This document shows, one piece after another, positions 41,939-50,335 of a stretch of 64,000 bases of DNA. The stretch is from Burkholderia sp. BCC0322 (GTDB taxonomy: Bacteria; Pseudomonadota; Gammaproteobacteria; Burkholderiales; Burkholderiaceae): assembly GCF_902833045.1 (NCBI RefSeq), contig NZ_CADFDU010000004.1, positions 434,001 through 498,000 of the forward strand, written 5' to 3'. Numbering within the stretch: the first letter of the stretch is position 1; every line of letters begins with the position of its first letter. The notes beneath the pieces were generated by a model. It ran no database searches. It was not told where the DNA came from and worked only from the letters and a program-made list of their open reading frames with translations. Made by a program: the position numbers and the translations under genes.

Positions 41939-43477
41939 ATGCGCTTTTTCGCCCGGAACGCGGCGCCGAAACTGCCGCTGGAGCCGCTCGCCGGCATGCC
42001 GCTGGCGCTCGTCGCGATCGCGGTCAGCGTCGCGAATTTCATGCAGACGCTCGACCTGACGATCGCGAACGTCGCCGTCCCGACCATCGCGGGCGATCTC
42101 GGCGTCGCGCCCGACATGGGCACCTGGATGCTGACCTCGTTCGCGACGCCGCTCGCGATCACGCTGCCGCTCACCGGCTGGCTCACGCAGCGCTTTGGCC
42201 AGGTGCGGCTGTTCCGCCTGTCGGTGCTGCTCTTCGTGCTCACGTCGGTCCTGTGCGGGATGGCGCCGAACTTCGAGTCGCTGCTGCTGTTTCGCGCGCT
42301 TCAGGGCGCCGCGTCGGGCCCGATCACCGCGCTATCCCAGGCGCTGCTGATGGCGGTGTTCCCGTCGACGCGCCGCCACGTCGCGCTGGCCGTGTGGCAG
42401 ACCACGACGTTCGTCGCACCGGTACTCGGGCCAATTGCCGGCGGCTGGATCACCGACAACCTGAGCTGGCCGTACATCTTCTACGTGAACGTACCGCCGG
42501 GCGTGCTCGTGCTGGGCGTACTCGCGCGGCTGCTGGCGGGACGCGACAACGCGACGCGGCGCCTGCCGGTCGACGTCGTCGGGCTGCTGCTGCTCACCGC
42601 CGCGTTCGGTTCGTTCCAGCTGCTGCTCGATCGCGGCCAGAACCTCGACTGGTTCGCCTCCGGCGAAATTCGCGGGCTGGCGGTCGTGGCGGTCGTGTCG
42701 TTCATCGCGCTGATCCTCTGGGAGCTGACCGACGACCATCCGATCGTCGACCTGCGATTGTTCGCGGACCGCAACTTCTCGACGAGCACGCTCGCGATCA
42801 CGGTCGGCTTCGGGCTCTACTTCGGTGCGCTGGTGCTCGTGCCGCTGTGGCTGCAGACCCAGCAGGGCTACACGGCCACCTGGGCCGGCATCGCCACCGC
42901 GCCGCTCGGCGTCGCGGGGATCGTGATCGCGCCGCTTCTCGGCCGCTTCCAGGGCCGCACCGACCCGCGCCTGCTCGCGACCGTCGCACTCGTCGGATGG
43001 GGCGCCGCATCGTTCTGGCGCATGCATTTCAACACCGACGTGACCCTTGGGGACATCGCCGCCAATTCGCTGCTGATGGGCGCCGCCACCGCGTTCTTCA
43101 TCACGCCGCTCGTGTCGCTTTCGCTCGCCGGGCTGCCCCGCGAGCGGCTGCCCGCTGCATCCGGGCTGCAGAACGCGCTGCGACGGATCGGCACCAGCGT
43201 CGCGACCTCGGTCGCGCCGACTTACTTCGAGCGCCGTTCCCGCGTGCACAACACCTATCTCGTCGACCACATCACGCCGTACGATTTCGCGTCCGGCGAC
43301 TGGTTCGCGCGGCTCGATCACGCGGGACTGTCGCCGTCCGGTGCGCTTGCATCCGTCGCACATTCAATCGACGTCGAAGCGCACATGCTCGCGCTGAACG
43401 ATTTTTCGTTCGGCTGCCTGCTGCTGTTCGGCGCGACGCTGCTGACGGTCTGGTCGATCCGCTACCGCCACGCGTGA
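41939..43477 (+). CDS. MFS exporter, DHA2/EmrB family, 14 spans
   Basis: 512 residues. NFMQTLDLTIANVAVPTIAG is the first-span DHA2 motif; GWLTQRFGQVRLFRLSVLLF is motif A; VAPVLGPIAGGWITDNLSWP is motif C. It is the inner-membrane pump of the tripartite system and starts 2 bp after the HlyD gene. In the cluster context it is the probable exporter and self-resistance determinant for the product. Residues near the C terminus (RSRVHNTYLVDHITPYDFAS) are typical of the EmrB subgroup. Confidence 0.92.
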   Translation: MRFFARNAAPKLPLEPLAGMPLALVAIAVSVANFMQTLDLTIANVAVPTIAGDLGVAPDMGTWMLTSFATPLAITLPLTGWLTQRFGQVRLFRLSVLLFVLTSVLCGMAPNFESLLLFRALQGAASGPITALSQALLMAVFPSTRRHVALAVWQTTTFVAPVLGPIAGGWITDNLSWPYIFYVNVPPGVLVLGVLARLLAGRDNATRRLPVDVVGLLLLTAAFGSFQLLLDRGQNLDWFASGEIRGLAVVAVVSFIALILWELTDDHPIVDLRLFADRNFSTSTLAITVGFGLYFGALVLVPLWLQTQQGYTATWAGIATAPLGVAGIVIAPLLGRFQGRTDPRLLATVALVGWGAASFWRMHFNTDVTLGDIAANSLLMGAATAFFITPLVSLSLAGLPRERLPAASGLQNALRRIGTSVATSVAPTYFERRSRVHNTYLVDHITPYDFASGDWFARLDHAGLSPSGALASVAHSIDVEAHMLALNDFSFGCLLLFGATLLTVWSIRYRHA

Positions 43478-43729
43478 TGCACGCGCCACGGCCGGCGGCC
43501 GTGGCGCGCACCGTCTGCGATACGTCCGGCTCCGGTGACTTCGACGCAAGCTCGCGGTAGCCATAGCCTTGGCCGCAGCGGCGTTCAATCACGACCTCGC
43601 GTTGACACACCTCCCGCACCGTCCGGCGTGCCCTGCCATGCGCGACCTCCGTGTGAATCGGGCGACGGCATGGGCGAAGCCACGCGGGAAATCTCCGAAG
43701 CCCGCCACGCTCGACTGCACTCCTGAACG

Positions 43730-43768
43730 AAAAAAAAGGCTCCGCGCCGGAAGACCCGGCGCGGAGCC
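43730..43768 (-). terminator. intrinsic terminator of the right biosynthetic operon
   Basis: A perfect 11-bp stem, GGCTCCGCGCC (43738-43748) with GGCGCGGAGCC (43758-43768), has a 9-nt loop and, read on the minus strand, a run of eight T. It lies 17 bp after the DUF1330 gene stop. Confidence 0.92.
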
Positions 43769-43784
43769 CCTTCACCTTCACCGC

Positions 43785-44096
43785 TTAACGCGGATCGCTG
43801 GCGACCGGCACGTATCCTTCGGCGAGGATGCCGGTCGTCCGGGCCGCCGGCTCGCGCAGCAGCTTCGCTGCCTGATAGCCTTCGGACCGATACCATTCGC
43901 GGGCGCGCAGCGCCGACTCGAACTCGAGCACGACGACGCGCTTCGGCGACCACTCCCCTTCCAGCGTTTCGACTTCGACGCCGCGCACCAGGAAACGCCC
44001 GCCGTACTCGGCCACCGTCGGCGCGCCGAGCCGGCGGTACGCCTGGTATGCGTCGACGTCGTGTATGTCGATATCGAACACCACGTATGCGCTCAT
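43785..44096 (-). CDS. DUF1330 family protein
   Basis: 103 residues. [60 protein letters not shown] and [20 protein letters not shown] are the DUF1330 pattern, a ferredoxin-like alpha+beta-barrel family related to EthD and to small ring-modifying proteins. Function unknown; in a biosynthetic cluster it may help an aromatic or tropone intermediate along (cyclase, isomerase or reactivity control). Its ATG overlaps the ferredoxin stop (ATGA). Last gene of the right operon. Confidence 0.85.
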   Translation of the reverse strand: MSAYVVFDIDIHDVDAYQAYRRLGAPTVAEYGGRFLVRGVEVETLEGEWSPKRVVVLEFESALRAREWYRSEGYQAAKLLREPAARTTGILAEGYVPVASDPR

Positions 44097-44449
44097 GATC
44101 GCGCCTCCGCCGGCTCCGCCGCAAGCTGCACGAACACGCGGCCGTTCTCGATCTTCACCGGATAGGTGCGCACGCACGTCGTCAGCGGCGCGCACAGCGC
44201 GATGCCGGTCCGCACGCTGAAGCGCCCCTGATGCAGCGGGCACTCGATCTCGTCGTCGAGCAGGAAACCGTCGCTCAGCCGCGCGTCACCGTGCGTGCAC
44301 TGGTTCTCGGTCGCGAAGATCTCGTCGCCCACCGCATACAGCGCGATGTCGCGGCCGCCGACCCGGACGCCGAGCAATCCGTCGGTCCGCACCGCTTCCG
44401 GCGCGACCGCATCGATCCAATTCGTAGTCACTTTCGGCACCTCGCTCAA
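44093..44449 (-). CDS. Rieske [2Fe-2S] ferredoxin of a ring-hydroxylating oxygenase
   Basis: 118 residues. [20 protein letters not shown] followed by PLHQG is the C-x-H...C-x-x-H cluster motif; the rest ([20 protein letters not shown] and [10 protein letters not shown]) is the typical beta-barrel. It passes electrons to the terminal oxygenase. The best start is a TTG at 44449 overlapping the beta-subunit stop (TTGA); a GTG at 44440 is the alternative. No reductase gene follows, so electrons must come from a reductase elsewhere. Confidence 0.87.
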   Translation of the reverse strand: MSEVPKVTTNWIDAVAPEAVRTDGLLGVRVGGRDIALYAVGDEIFATENQCTHGDARLSDGFLLDDEIECPLHQGRFSVRTGIALCAPLTTCVRTYPVKIENGRVFVQLAAEPAEARS

Positions 44450-44973
44450 ACCGGGAAAATCAGCGAGTTCGGAATCATCTCGCTGTCGTAGACGCAGATG
44501 CGCGACTCGAAACGCAGCCCCTGCGGCGTCCGCACGATCCGGTCCAGGTAGCGCCCGGTGTTGTAGACGTCGCTCATCTGCTCGGTCTTCGTGCGCAGCA
44601 CCGCGTAGTTCGTCTCCGCCTCGATCGCCGCGTCGTCGAGATACGTGACGAGCGGCAGCCCGATCACGTGGCGCTGATAGTACGGATCGAAGAACAGCGT
44701 CTCCTTGATCCCGTAGACGCGATCCTTCAGCATGCCCTTGCTCTCGAAGTCCATCACCGCGAGCGGCAGGTTGCGCTCGTGGTTCTCGCGCGGCACCACC
44801 GTATACCGGCATTGCTCGACGAAGAATTCCGGCCATGCGTCCCAGTCACCGCTGTCGAGCACGGCCGCATACCGTGCATTGAGCTGGACGAGCGCATAGA
44901 AATCCTCGAAGCTCGCGCCGCCGAGGTGCGGCTCGGCGGCCGGCCGGCCCGTTCGTGTCGTGATCGTGCTCAT
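44446..44973 (-). CDS. ring-hydroxylating oxygenase, small (beta) subunit
   Basis: 175 residues with the SnoaL-like cone fold: [60 protein letters not shown] and [20 protein letters not shown] are family-typical. Structural partner of the alpha subunit in an alpha3beta3 assembly. It starts directly after the alpha stop. The resemblance is greatest to the subunits of salicylate/anthranilate-type oxygenases, judged by eye. Confidence 0.88.
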   Translation of the reverse strand: MSTITTRTGRPAAEPHLGGASFEDFYALVQLNARYAAVLDSGDWDAWPEFFVEQCRYTVVPRENHERNLPLAVMDFESKGMLKDRVYGIKETLFFDPYYQRHVIGLPLVTYLDDAAIEAETNYAVLRTKTEQMSDVYNTGRYLDRIVRTPQGLRFESRICVYDSEMIPNSLIFPV

Positions 44974-46233
44974 TCAGGCCTCCATCACTTGGCGCCAGTA
45001 CTGGTACATGCCGCGCACCAGCGTTTCACTGACCATATGGTCGGTTTGCTCGTCGACCTGCCGGCCGCCGAGTTCGTTGTAGACGTTGCCGCGCTGGATC
45101 TGCTCGAAGCTCTGCTGCACGCACTCGATGACTTCACCATCGTCCGCCGACACGAAGCCGGCCGGCCCGAACAGATTGGCCTGGCGCAGACGGCGCCGCG
45201 TCATCTCCTCGGTGTCGGTCTCGAAACCGAAATGCGTCCACACGTAGTCGAACACGCCCGGGCTGACCGGCCGGATGCGCCGCGTCGACAACGCATTGAC
45301 CTGCTGCTGGATGATGACGCTCGGCATCAGCGTGAGCATCACGACGGTCGGATCGCCCCACCACGGTTCGTGCACGACATCGAGGAAGCGGTCGTCGTTC
45401 AGCGTCATGCGCTCCTTGAAGCTCGTCACGTTGTGGGTCACCTCGCCGCCGCCGCCGCCGCTGCGGATCGACACCATCGCACCGTGCCGGTGATGCTCGT
45501 CGGTCACGAGCTTGGCGGGATTGTCCGCGCGCCACAGGCCGAAATTGACGAACCAGGTATGCAGCAGCCCCGCGTGATACGGATCCTTGATGTTCTCGAC
45601 CATCAGCTTCCAGTTGCTCGGCACGCGTTGCCGCGTGTAGCCGAGCACCGTCAGCTTCGGACCGTGGAACAGGCGATCGTAGTAAGGCAGGATGCGCGGC
45701 CCGAGGAAATCCTCGAACGATTCGACGTTCTCGTCGAACGACGCGAACACCGCGCCGCCGCGCGTCGACACGCGCAGGCGCCGCAGCGCATGCTTGCCCG
45801 GATCGAAATCCGCCGGCATGCCGCCGTTGATCGTGCCGCCCTGACGCACGCCGCGCCGGAACGGCACGCCGATCAGGTTGCCCTTCAGGTCATAGTTCCA
45901 CTGGTGATATGGGCAGTGGAAATCCTTTGCTTTCCCCGAACGTTCCCGGCAAAACTGCATGCCGCGGTGTGCGCACGCATTTTCGAAGACGACGATTTCG
46001 CCGTCCTCCGTGCGCGTCATCACGACGGAACGCTCGCCGACTTCCGTGCGCTGGAAATCGCCGGGAGACGGCACTTCGGCTTCGAGGCCGATGTAGCACC
46101 AGTGATTCGCGTAGAACAGGCGCTCGAGTTCACGCTGATACAGCGCTTCACTCGTGTACGCCTCGTACGGCGTGCGGCTGGCACCGTCGCCTTTCCAGTC
46201 AAGCGCGCGGGCGATGTCGATGGGTGAGTTCAA
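44974..46233 (-). CDS. ring-hydroxylating oxygenase, large (alpha) subunit
   Basis: 419 residues. The Rieske centre is C87/H89 in ENACAHRGMQFC and C106/H109 in HCPYHQW; the mononuclear iron site is in LMVENIKDPYHAGLLHTW (Asp-x2-His-x4-His). C-terminal catalytic-domain features follow to residue 419. The start is a TTG at 46233 with AAAGGAG 5 nt upstream, 11 bp after the DAHP synthase stop; a longer frame to 46374 would overlap that gene. It hydroxylates an aromatic or tropone ring; the combination with DAHP synthase in one operon is unusual. Substrate class by eye resembles salicylate 5-hydroxylase and anthranilate dioxygenases. Confidence 0.88.
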   Translation of the reverse strand: MNSPIDIARALDWKGDGASRTPYEAYTSEALYQRELERLFYANHWCYIGLEAEVPSPGDFQRTEVGERSVVMTRTEDGEIVVFENACAHRGMQFCRERSGKAKDFHCPYHQWNYDLKGNLIGVPFRRGVRQGGTINGGMPADFDPGKHALRRLRVSTRGGAVFASFDENVESFEDFLGPRILPYYDRLFHGPKLTVLGYTRQRVPSNWKLMVENIKDPYHAGLLHTWFVNFGLWRADNPAKLVTDEHHRHGAMVSIRSGGGGGEVTHNVTSFKERMTLNDDRFLDVVHEPWWGDPTVVMLTLMPSVIIQQQVNALSTRRIRPVSPGVFDYVWTHFGFETDTEEMTRRRLRQANLFGPAGFVSADDGEVIECVQQSFEQIQRGNVYNELGGRQVDEQTDHMVSETLVRGMYQYWRQVMEA

Positions 46234-46244
46234 GAGAGCTCCTT

Positions 46245-47351
46245 TCAGTAAGAAACGGCCTGCATCGCGACGGCGGCGCCGTGCGCGATGAAGCCGGCTG
46301 GCGAACGCCGCCGCGCAACCACCGCGGCAGCCAACTGCTCGACAAGTTCGGCCGTGTGATCCCAGCCGAGACATGCGTCCGTAATGCTTTGGCCGAACAC
46401 CGGCGGCGTGCCCGGCACCACGTCCTGCCGCCCCTCGACGAGGAACGACTCGATCATCACGCCCACGATGGCGCGCTCGCCGCGATGCAGTTGCGCGGCG
46501 AGATTGCCGCAGACATCGATCTGCGCGCGCGTCTGCTTGCCGCTGTTGCCATGGCTCGCGTCGATCACGACATACGGGGGGAGATGCGCGTCGCGCAGCG
46601 CGGCGCAGGCCGCCGCAACGCTCGCGGCATCGTAATTCGGAGTCTTGCCGCCGCGCAGGACGACATGCGTGTCGGGATTGCCGGGCGTGGTCGCAATTTC
46701 CACGCCGCCGGAAACGGACGGCCTCAGGTAGCAGTGCGAAGCGCGGGACGCGCGGATCGCATCGATCGCGACCTTCACGTTGCCGTCGGTGCCGTTCTTG
46801 AAGCCGACCGGCAGGTCGAGCCCCGATGCCGCCTGACGATGGATCTGCGATTCGGTCGTCCGGGCGCCGATCGCGCCCCAGGATACGAGGTCGTCGAGAT
46901 ACGGTGCGGTCATCGGATCGAGAAACTCCGTCGCGGCCGGCAGGCCCAGCGCATTGATCCCGAGCAGCACCTTGCGCGCAACGCGCAGGCCGTCCTCGAT
47001 CCGGAAACTGCCGTCGAGATACGGATCGTTCACCAGTCCTTTCCAGCCGACCGTGGTGCGCGGCTTTTCGAAATAGACCCGCATCACGATCTCGAGCACA
47101 TCGGCGTACCGCTCGCGCAGCGGCGCGAGCCGCCGCGCGAACGCCAGCGCGGCCTCTGCGTCATGGATCGAACACGGGCCGACGATCAGCGCAAGCCGAT
47201 CGTCCTCGCCCGCGATGATCTGCGCCAATGCACGCCGCGCATCGCCGATCGAGCGTGCCAGGCCGGGATCGCATGGCAACTCTGCGCGCAACCGCTGCGC
47301 ACTGATCACCGCCACGCCTTGCGTCAACGCTGCCTCAACGGATTTTTCCAT
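46245..47351 (-). CDS. 3-deoxy-7-phosphoheptulonate synthase, AroAI-alpha type
   Basis: 368 residues. It condenses PEP with erythrose 4-phosphate, the entry step of the shikimate pathway. LALIVGPCSIHDAEAALAFA, VYFEKPRTTVGWKGLVNDPY, PVGFKNGTDGNVKVAIDAIR, HVVLRGGKTPNYDAASVAAA and VVIDASHGNSGKQTRAQIDV are all intact, so it is active by sequence. GGAG lies 6 nt before the ATG. It is the first gene of the right operon, behind a lux-box-like promoter. A catalytically dead relative lies in the left operon. Confidence 0.94.
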   Translation of the reverse strand: MEKSVEAALTQGVAVISAQRLRAELPCDPGLARSIGDARRALAQIIAGEDDRLALIVGPCSIHDAEAALAFARRLAPLRERYADVLEIVMRVYFEKPRTTVGWKGLVNDPYLDGSFRIEDGLRVARKVLLGINALGLPAATEFLDPMTAPYLDDLVSWGAIGARTTESQIHRQAASGLDLPVGFKNGTDGNVKVAIDAIRASRASHCYLRPSVSGGVEIATTPGNPDTHVVLRGGKTPNYDAASVAAACAALRDAHLPPYVVIDASHGNSGKQTRAQIDVCGNLAAQLHRGERAIVGVMIESFLVEGRQDVVPGTPPVFGQSITDACLGWDHTAELVEQLAAAVVARRRSPAGFIAHGAAVAMQAVSY

Positions 47352-47394
47352 TTATCACTCCACTCTCGCTGATCGGATGCCGATTTCCGAAGCA

Positions 47395-47506
47395 ATTAGA
47401 GCGCGGTCAAATCCGGGGTGATACTGTCATTTATCTCAGAAGCATTTCGCATAGTGAATATCTGTGATTTCCGACAGTATTCCAATATGCGGATCACGTC
47501 TAACTT
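47395..47506. promoter_or_regulatory. symmetric divergent promoter with two lux-box-like sites
   Basis: Box A CTGTCATTTATCTCAG (47424-47439) and box B CTGTGATTTCCGACAG (47462-47477) both have the CTG-N10-CAG lux-box layout. Minus-strand TCTAAT (plus 47395-47400) lies 23 nt from box A; plus-strand TAACTT (47501-47506) lies 23 nt from box B, so each box would be centred at about -42.5, the classic position for LuxR activation. The halves nearest each -10 are identical when read in the transcription direction (GACAGTAT). They serve the DAHP synthase/oxygenase operon (minus) and the thioesterase (plus). Confidence 0.7.
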
Positions 47507-47557
47507 AACTCCTGAACAAACACGTTCTCACCTGCTGTTCTGCCAAGGAGCCTCGCA

Positions 47558-47998
47558 ATGACAAGAAAATATTTCGAAACCCGGATCGACGTGAAATATC
47601 GGGAAACGGACGCAATGGGCCATGTGAGCAGCCCGGTCTATTACGATTATCTGCAGCATGCATACCTGACCTACATGCACGATCTGCTGGAGCTGCCCTA
47701 TTCGGAAAAGCTGCCGCACATCATGGTCAAGACGTCGTGCGAGTATCTGAAACCCGCGCAGTACGGAGATACGATCACGGTCCGCAGCAGCGTCACGCGC
47801 TTCGGCTCGAAGAGCTTCGAACTGGAATACCTGATGGTGCGCGACGCGCAGGCGCCCGGCGAGGATTCGGACGACGATCAGGCGGTGGTTGCGCGCGCCG
47901 TGTCCACGCACGTGATGTTCGATTACGGCAGCAAGACCACGGTGCCGGTGCCGGAAGAGTTCAGGACGCGCGTGCTGTCGTTCCAGGGCGCAATCTGA
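47558..47998 (+). CDS. YbgC/FadM-type acyl-CoA thioesterase (4HBT)
   Basis: 146 residues. FETRIDVKYRETDAMGHVSS is the hotdog active-site region (Asp in YRETDAMGHV), followed by YYDYLQHAYLTYMHDLLELP and CEYLKPAQYGDTITVRSSVT. It hydrolyses a CoA thioester, often hydroxybenzoyl- or phenylacetyl-like acyls in this family. AAGGAG lies 9 nt before the ATG. It is divergent from the DAHP synthase operon with its own lux-box-like promoter, so it is the second thioesterase of the cluster. Confidence 0.88.
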   Translation: MTRKYFETRIDVKYRETDAMGHVSSPVYYDYLQHAYLTYMHDLLELPYSEKLPHIMVKTSCEYLKPAQYGDTITVRSSVTRFGSKSFELEYLMVRDAQAPGEDSDDDQAVVARAVSTHVMFDYGSKTTVPVPEEFRTRVLSFQGAI

Positions 47999-48030
47999 TG
48001 TCACAACCGGGGCGCACGCCCCGGTGCCGT

Positions 48031-48270
48031 TCATGCAAACACGATCAGGCCCATCAGCACGGCCTTCACCACCGCATTGGTCTTGTTGCATGCGTTGAGC
48101 TTCACGATCGATCTCGATATATGGAAATTGATCGTCCTCTCGGTCAAGCCGAGGATGATGCCGATCTCATACGCGGTCTTCCCCTCCGCTGCCCATCGCA
48201 ATACCTCGCACTCGCGCATGCTCAGCGTGACATCATCGGGAGTCGCGATATTCGCCGCACAATGAACCAT
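48031..48270 (-). CDS. single-domain LuxR-type HTH protein
   Basis: 79 residues, only the DNA-binding domain: LSMRECEVLRWAAEGKTAYE and IGIILGLTERTINFHISRSI and VKLNACNKTNAVVKAVLMGL match the C-terminal HTH of quorum-sensing LuxR proteins almost end to end (S-x-R-E-x-E-V-L-x-W-x-A-x-G-K-T). The autoinducer-binding domain is absent; an AT-rich region precedes it. I prefer the ATG at 48270 (GGAG 6 nt upstream) to 48282. It may bind the nearby lux boxes or interfere with a full-length regulator elsewhere. It could also be the remnant of a longer gene, but the good ribosome site argues for use. Confidence 0.8.
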   Translation of the reverse strand: MVHCAANIATPDDVTLSMRECEVLRWAAEGKTAYEIGIILGLTERTINFHISRSIVKLNACNKTNAVVKAVLMGLIVFA

Positions 48271-48559
48271 TCGTTTCTCCATCCAAAATAAGACGCCAAT
48301 ATTTCAGATTCATGATTTCCAATTTTCACCTCAATTCACATACCCCTCGGATTGGATATTTATTATTTAAAGGCGTCACGAATGTTCGGCGAATTCAAAA
48401 GCAATAAACGTCCTAACCATTATCTCCGGTGTTGTCCAACCGGAATCGAGCATACCGAATCGATTTACGCTTCGGAAGATGCATGAAACGCAATATATCA
48501 ATGACGTTGACGCACGCCACAACACTTGCATGGCGCGTCACGTCGAAGCGGCCACGAAG
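48271..48559. other. AT-rich intergenic segment
   Basis: About 290 bp between the LuxR-type gene and the LysR gene. It is markedly AT-richer than anything nearby (notably 48290-48400) and holds no gene I can support on either strand; no remnant of an autoinducer-binding domain was found by eye. It may mark the scar of an insertion or the edge of a transferred segment. Confidence 0.5.
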
Positions 48560-49474
48560 CTAGCGGGCGTTCGCCTCGGCAACGCGTGGCGCACAGATAT
48601 TGCGCACGCAATCGCGCAGCCATCGATGCGCGGGGTCGCGATCGAAACGCGGGTGCCAGATCTGCGAGACGGTCAGGTCGGCGATCGGCACCGGCAGCGT
48701 AAAACTGTGCATGCCGACGCGGGACCGCTCGGTCTGCCGCTCCGGCACGCTGGCGACGAAGTCCGAGCCGCGCGCAAGCGACAGCGCGGTCGGGAAGCTC
48801 GCCACGACGGTGGTCACCGAGCGCGCGATGCCGAGGGCATCGAGCAGCGTATCGATCGGTCCGTTGAACTGCCCGCGGCGCGACACGCCCACGTGCGGAA
48901 ACGACACGAAGCGTTCCGGCGTCATTTCGCCGGACGCCAGCGGATGATCCGTGCGGACCACGCCGATGAAGCGGTCGCGAAACAGCGCCTGCACGCGCAA
49001 CTCGGGGCCGGCCTGGCCGATCACGCCGACCTCGAGATCGATGTCGCCGTTGCGCAGCGCGTCGACATGCTTGTTGGGTTTGGGTGCGAAACGCAGCCGC
49101 ACGTCGGGTGCCGTGTGCGACGCGTACTCGAGCAGCGCCGGCGCGAACGTCTCGACGAACGCCTCGTTCGCGCGAATCGAGAACGTGCGCTTGAGCGTGG
49201 ACATGTCGACCCGTTCGCACGGGCACATGACCGATTGCGCCTCCACGACGAGCGCATGCACCCTGTCGCGCAACTCGAGCGCGCGCGGGGTCGGGACGAG
49301 GTCCCGTCCCGCCCGCACCAGCAACGGGTCGCCCGTCATCACCCGCAACCGTGCGAGCGAGCGGCTGAGTGCGGACGGACTCAGGCCGAGCGCGTTGGCC
49401 GCGCCCACTACGCTGTTCTCGGACAGCAACGCGTCCAGAACGACAAGAAGATTGAGGTCGATGGAAGTCGCCAT
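48560..49474 (-). CDS. LysR-type regulator of the cluster, NodD-like subgroup
   Basis: 304 residues. The HTH is DLNLLVVLDALLSENSVVGA and ANALGLSPSALSRSLARLRV, and the early Asp-Leu-Asn-Leu-Leu is typical of the NodD/PcpR/TdaA-like subgroup. It has GDPLLVRAGRDLVPTPRALE and the effector domain with FVSFPHVGVSRRGQFNGPID. A LysR (TdaA) also controls tropodithietic acid clusters, which fits its place at the right edge of this one. I chose the ATG at 49474; longer frames exist but lack a ribosome site. Confidence 0.87.
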   Translation of the reverse strand: MATSIDLNLLVVLDALLSENSVVGAANALGLSPSALSRSLARLRVMTGDPLLVRAGRDLVPTPRALELRDRVHALVVEAQSVMCPCERVDMSTLKRTFSIRANEAFVETFAPALLEYASHTAPDVRLRFAPKPNKHVDALRNGDIDLEVGVIGQAGPELRVQALFRDRFIGVVRTDHPLASGEMTPERFVSFPHVGVSRRGQFNGPIDTLLDALGIARSVTTVVASFPTALSLARGSDFVASVPERQTERSRVGMHSFTLPVPIADLTVSQIWHPRFDRDPAHRWLRDCVRNICAPRVAEANAR

Positions 49475-50335
49475 GTTGCGCCCATGCTGTACTGTCGGGA
49501 CCGGCCGGCCGATGGGCCAACAACGGCATCGTGCCTCGGGCGTATTTGCTCCGTGATTCGCGATATACCGGAAATCGGCAGTCGCGCCGCCGCGCCTGAC
49601 ACACGATCGTGCGTCCGCCCAAGAGGCGTGCCGTGAATGGCGGGGAGAATTTTTGCCGCTGAGAAAATCCGCTGCGGATTTATTGCACTTGTGAACGATT
49701 GTGCACCGCGCTGCAACAAATCGCAACCCGACTCGATGCGCATTCGGTTTAAACGAAACGATGCGCCCCAATGAACAATAAAACAAACCAATTCCATTGC
49801 GCCGATTCGGGCATTGCGCACGCAAACCGGCCGGCCGACGAAGCAAAGCCCGCCGCTGCAAGCCTGCACCGGCCTTGCCGGACATGGCGAGGCCGCCCGC
49901 CGGCAAGGCTTTCGCGCCAAGTACGGCACGCTCTGCGCATCGAGCGGAATTACAGAACTTTTAAACTCTTCTATTGACTTTCACACCGACATTCCGATTT
50001 GACGGCCAAACGTTTCACAAAACAATTCCCGATCGGTCGATTCACGCATGTCTCTCCGCAATCCGGGAAAATCCGTTTGATTGCCCGGGCCGCCCTTTCG
50101 CGACTCGATCGGTATTTCGCGAAAATGCGGCCGGCGCGATGTATCCGGAGGGGCGGCGCGCGCATGAAACGTGAATCCGCTTCGCTGGTCTTTCGTTTCG
50201 CACGCCGTGCGGTGGCGACGCCGTCCCGGCCCGGGCCCCGTTCCCGGCAAACGCGATCCTGCATTACCATCGAGCGGCCGCCGCGTTTGCCCGCTCGCGG
50301 CAAGCCAGCCCAGCCACTTCCCCGCTCCCGCACCC
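49475..50335. other. long intergenic region right of the cluster
   Basis: About 860 bp with no supported gene; the frames here have no ribosome sites or known families. It has AT-rich patches (about 49660-49790, 49960-50130) and a hairpin: GCCTTGCCGG (49872-49881) pairs perfectly with CCGGCAAGGC (49900-49909), 18-nt loop, followed by TTT. It probably marks the right boundary of the biosynthetic region. Confidence 0.5.

Noticed and set aside
49408-49977. Several 60-170-codon frames between the LysR gene and the TauE gene
   Set aside because: They overlap one another on both strands without ribosome sites or codon bias; the region is better called non-coding.
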